From positions 1 through 7,318 of the forward strand of contig JAYEHJ010000097.1 in the NCBI GenBank assembly GCA_034659435.1: DNA of 7,318 nt, read 5' to 3'. Position numbers and translations under genes: made by a program. Under the pieces are notes generated by a model that saw only the letters and a list, made by a program, of their open reading frames with translations, was not told the origin of the DNA and made no database searches. Source of the DNA: JAGLYP01 sp034659435 (GTDB lineage Bacteria > Patescibacteriota > Patescibacteriia > Patescibacteriales > UBA12075). This document shows positions 5,423 to 7,318 of this stretch, one piece after another. Position 1 is the first letter of the stretch, and every line of letters begins with the position of its first letter.

Positions 5423-7318
5423 TTATTTTTTTGATTTTTGAAAACATTTTAAAAAATTAAATAAATTACGAAATTGTTTGTGTTTCGGTCGTCTGCGTCT
5501 TTTTATAAAATCCGCTATTAAATATATTACGCATCCTAAAAATGTCATTCCTGAAATCAGAAGTCCTAGATAAAACCACCTTTGCAACCAAAATTCAATT
5601 GTAATTGTTTTTGTTTTATTTTTAATGTAAAAAGCGTTATTTATGCCTAAAACTTTTTTAGGTTTTAATTTATTTCCATTATCGTCTATAGCCACCCAAA
5701 AATTATTAAATTCTTTTGAAAATACTATAACTTCTTTTTCTACTTCCCTGTCAAAAATTATTTTATATTTATGTGCTTTTTTAAATTTCAAAATAGATTC
5801 AATTTTTGGAATATTCATGTTATCTTTTTTAACAGTATTTAAATCATGTAAATATATCGTACCTATTTTTTGTCCATCAAAAAGGTTTAATTTAATTTCA
5901 TGAACCCCCTTATCAATGTGACCAAGCATAAACCCAACTAATCCATTAACATTTTTACACTCAATTTCCTGATTATCATAGCTTAATACAATATTACTAC
6001 TATTTTTATTATATTCTAAATCAGTCAATAACTCATATGTAGAACTTTTTATAAAATTTATCTGTTTTGATAAAACAGAATTAATCCTAAAAAATTCAAT
6101 CCCAGACAACTTTACATTGCAAGAACCTTGATATCTATCACAGGGCAACCATATATGGATTGAATCAACGCTATCTCTTTTTCTATCTCCAAACAAAAAA
6201 GTATATTCATCTTTACTATTTACTCGTTCTAAAAAAGGCCATTCCTTTTTTTCTTTACCGTTGGAATAAACAACTGAAATCTTTTCATAAGGTATATTTG
6301 TATGCATTTTTAGATTTAAACCATCATAATATGACAAATCTTTAACATCAAGATCAAATTGCATAAAATTAGTAGTTATAGATTGTTCTCCTTTAATATC
6401 ATATCTTAACTCACCGCTTTTTTCATCAAAAAAGAAAAAATTACTATTTATACTAGGATATATATTTATATTTTTAAAATATTTAGGCGTTAGAAGTAAT
6501 TTATTTAACTCTTTGCTATCTATATTAAATTTTTCCGAAGATCTTGAAATTGTTAATTTATCTGTTTTATAATCAACAACATTAATGTAATTATTAACAT
6601 CATACGCCGGTCTCACTAAATAATCTATTTCCTTATCTTGCATTAAATCATCAATTTGATTTAAAAAAATATTATATTCATCTAACGGTATAACAGCCAA
6701 AACATCAATCACATTAAAGCCATAAATATTTGAGATACTAATCGTATCTAGCTCAATTTTTCCTTCATAAATTTCTGACCATTTAGCTTCATTTCTGTCA
6801 CTTATTGTTGATGTAATATAATCTGATCCATTAATTTTTACACTTACTTCTCCCCCAATGCGATTCGGTATATGTCTTAACAATATCTTGTATTTCTCGT
6901 CCTGATTTATATCCACGGGAATATCAACCACGCCCCTATGGTAGCTATATATATATCTTCCCCCAAGAGCTAATTGGTAACTTTTAATATTTTGCCTTAA
7001 CAATCTATTTTGCGCATCATCTCTATAGCTACTGTTCACCCATACATCTTTAGTAGGATCACCTCCAGATACATAGCTTGATGGCGATACTAAATATTCA
7101 GGCTTTATTAAATCCAATATATTTTCAGAACTAGATAAAATAATTTTATTATACTCATCTAAAAAATTTTCATTTTTTGGAATATCTGGACAAAAAAATA
7201 TACTATTATCTGATAATAAACTTGAATTTCTGCTTATTTCAGCAATATGCTTCAAAGTATCTATTCCCCCAAAAGATAAAACAGAATTTTTTGATAAATA
7301 AATTAGTTCAAAATGTTC
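5423..7318 (-). CDS. C-terminal part of a large membrane protein with an extracytoplasmic beta-rich region (GT-C-like), 5' end outside the window
   Basis: The frame stays open to the window edge, so 631 residues are visible and the start is missing. The first visible residues (EHFELIYLSKNSVLSFGGID) resemble the section that follows the membrane core in GT-C-like proteins of CPR bacteria and archaea. An FGG-type string there precedes a Rossmann-like half (FFCPDIPKNENF, then a repeat of hydrophobic strands). The following ~500 residues are soluble, polar and rich in beta-strand patterns, like a carbohydrate-binding or jelly-roll region. Near the end, LQRWFYLGLLISGM leads into one transmembrane helix (about 583-605). 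KRRRRPKHK follows, which places the last ~25 residues in the cytoplasm. The membrane core expected upstream would lie outside the window. No catalytic residues can be judged from this part. Codon use is much more AT-rich than in the 792-residue gene. No terminator hairpin is convincing after its TAA stop. Assignment to the GT-C group is from pattern memory and moderate. Confidence 0.7.
   Translation of the reverse strand, partial: EHFELIYLSKNSVLSFGGIDTLKHIAEISRNSSLLSDNSIFFCPDIPKNENFLDEYNKIILSSSENILDLIKPEYLVSPSSYVSGGDPTKDVWVNSSYRDDAQNRLLRQNIKSYQLALGGRYIYSYHRGVVDIPVDINQDEKYKILLRHIPNRIGGEVSVKINGSDYITSTISDRNEAKWSEIYEGKIELDTISISNIYGFNVIDVLAVIPLDEYNIFLNQIDDLMQDKEIDYLVRPAYDVNNYINVVDYKTDKLTISRSSEKFNIDSKELNKLLLTPKYFKNINIYPSINSNFFFFDEKSGELRYDIKGEQSITTNFMQFDLDVKDLSYYDGLNLKMHTNIPYEKISVVYSNGKEKKEWPFLERVNSKDEYTFLFGDRKRDSVDSIHIWLPCDRYQGSCNVKLSGIEFFRINSVLSKQINFIKSSTYELLTDLEYNKNSSNIVLSYDNQEIECKNVNGLVGFMLGHIDKGVHEIKLNLFDGQKIGTIYLHDLNTVKKDNMNIPKIESILKFKKAHKYKIIFDREVEKEVIVFSKEFNNFWVAIDDNGNKLKPKKVLGINNAFYIKNKTKTITIEFWLQRWFYLGLLISGMTFLGCVIYLIADFIKRRRRPKHKQFRNLFNFLKCFQKSKK

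Noticed and set aside
7253..7255. TTG as the start codon of the right-hand gene
   Set aside because: The same frame stays open for 21 more codons to the window edge and those residues fit the family pattern, so the gene is 5'-truncated by the window instead of starting here.
1..7318. CRISPR array or insertion sequence
   Set aside because: No regularly spaced direct repeats, transposase gene or paired terminal inverted repeats with target duplications were seen.

Overview
The window most resembles a Candidate Phyla Radiation (Patescibacteria, probably Parcubacteria-type) genome. The grounds are AT-rich DNA, tightly packed genes, a large polytopic GT-C-like membrane protein, the extracytoplasmic tail of a second one, a small secreted protein with FN3-like and DUF11-like domains, and mostly weak or absent Shine-Dalgarno sequences. 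This is inferred from gene style; there is no rRNA or other marker gene to fix the taxonomy. Every credible gene is on the minus strand, so the locus reads from right to left. All five stop codons are TAA or TAG and no reading frame needs UGA recoding.

In reading order, 7318-5423 is the C-terminal part of a large membrane protein whose start lies outside the window: a long beta-rich extracytoplasmic region, one transmembrane helix and a polybasic tail. Next, 5406-3695 is a complete AbiE-type toxin-antitoxin cassette, with its own near-consensus promoter, a 22-bp perfect palindrome over the predicted transcription start, the AbiEi-like antitoxin/repressor, and the AbiEii-like nucleotidyltransferase toxin beginning one base after the antitoxin stop. 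A second promoter at 3694-3666 precedes a 792-residue polytopic membrane protein (3642-1264) related to GT-C glycosyltransferases. Its last codons contain a consensus TTGACA / TGCTATAAT promoter. From there a non-coding stretch of about 130 nt with several hairpins runs to an intrinsic terminator at 1147-1124. Then comes a 306-residue exported surface protein (1098-178) with an LPXTG-like tail, followed by a hairpin terminator at 146-111. The remaining 110 bases hold no recognisable gene.

The flanking genes look like a cell-surface locus: two membrane proteins plausibly concerned with surface glycans or lipid-linked sugars, and one wall- or membrane-anchored adhesin-like protein. The toxin-antitoxin pair sits between them as a self-contained module. 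The pair and the gene to its right are visibly more AT-rich than the two genes to the left, so the window may join segments of different history. The parts most worth a second look are the structured RNA candidate at 1256-1124 and the promoter/operator of the toxin-antitoxin pair.
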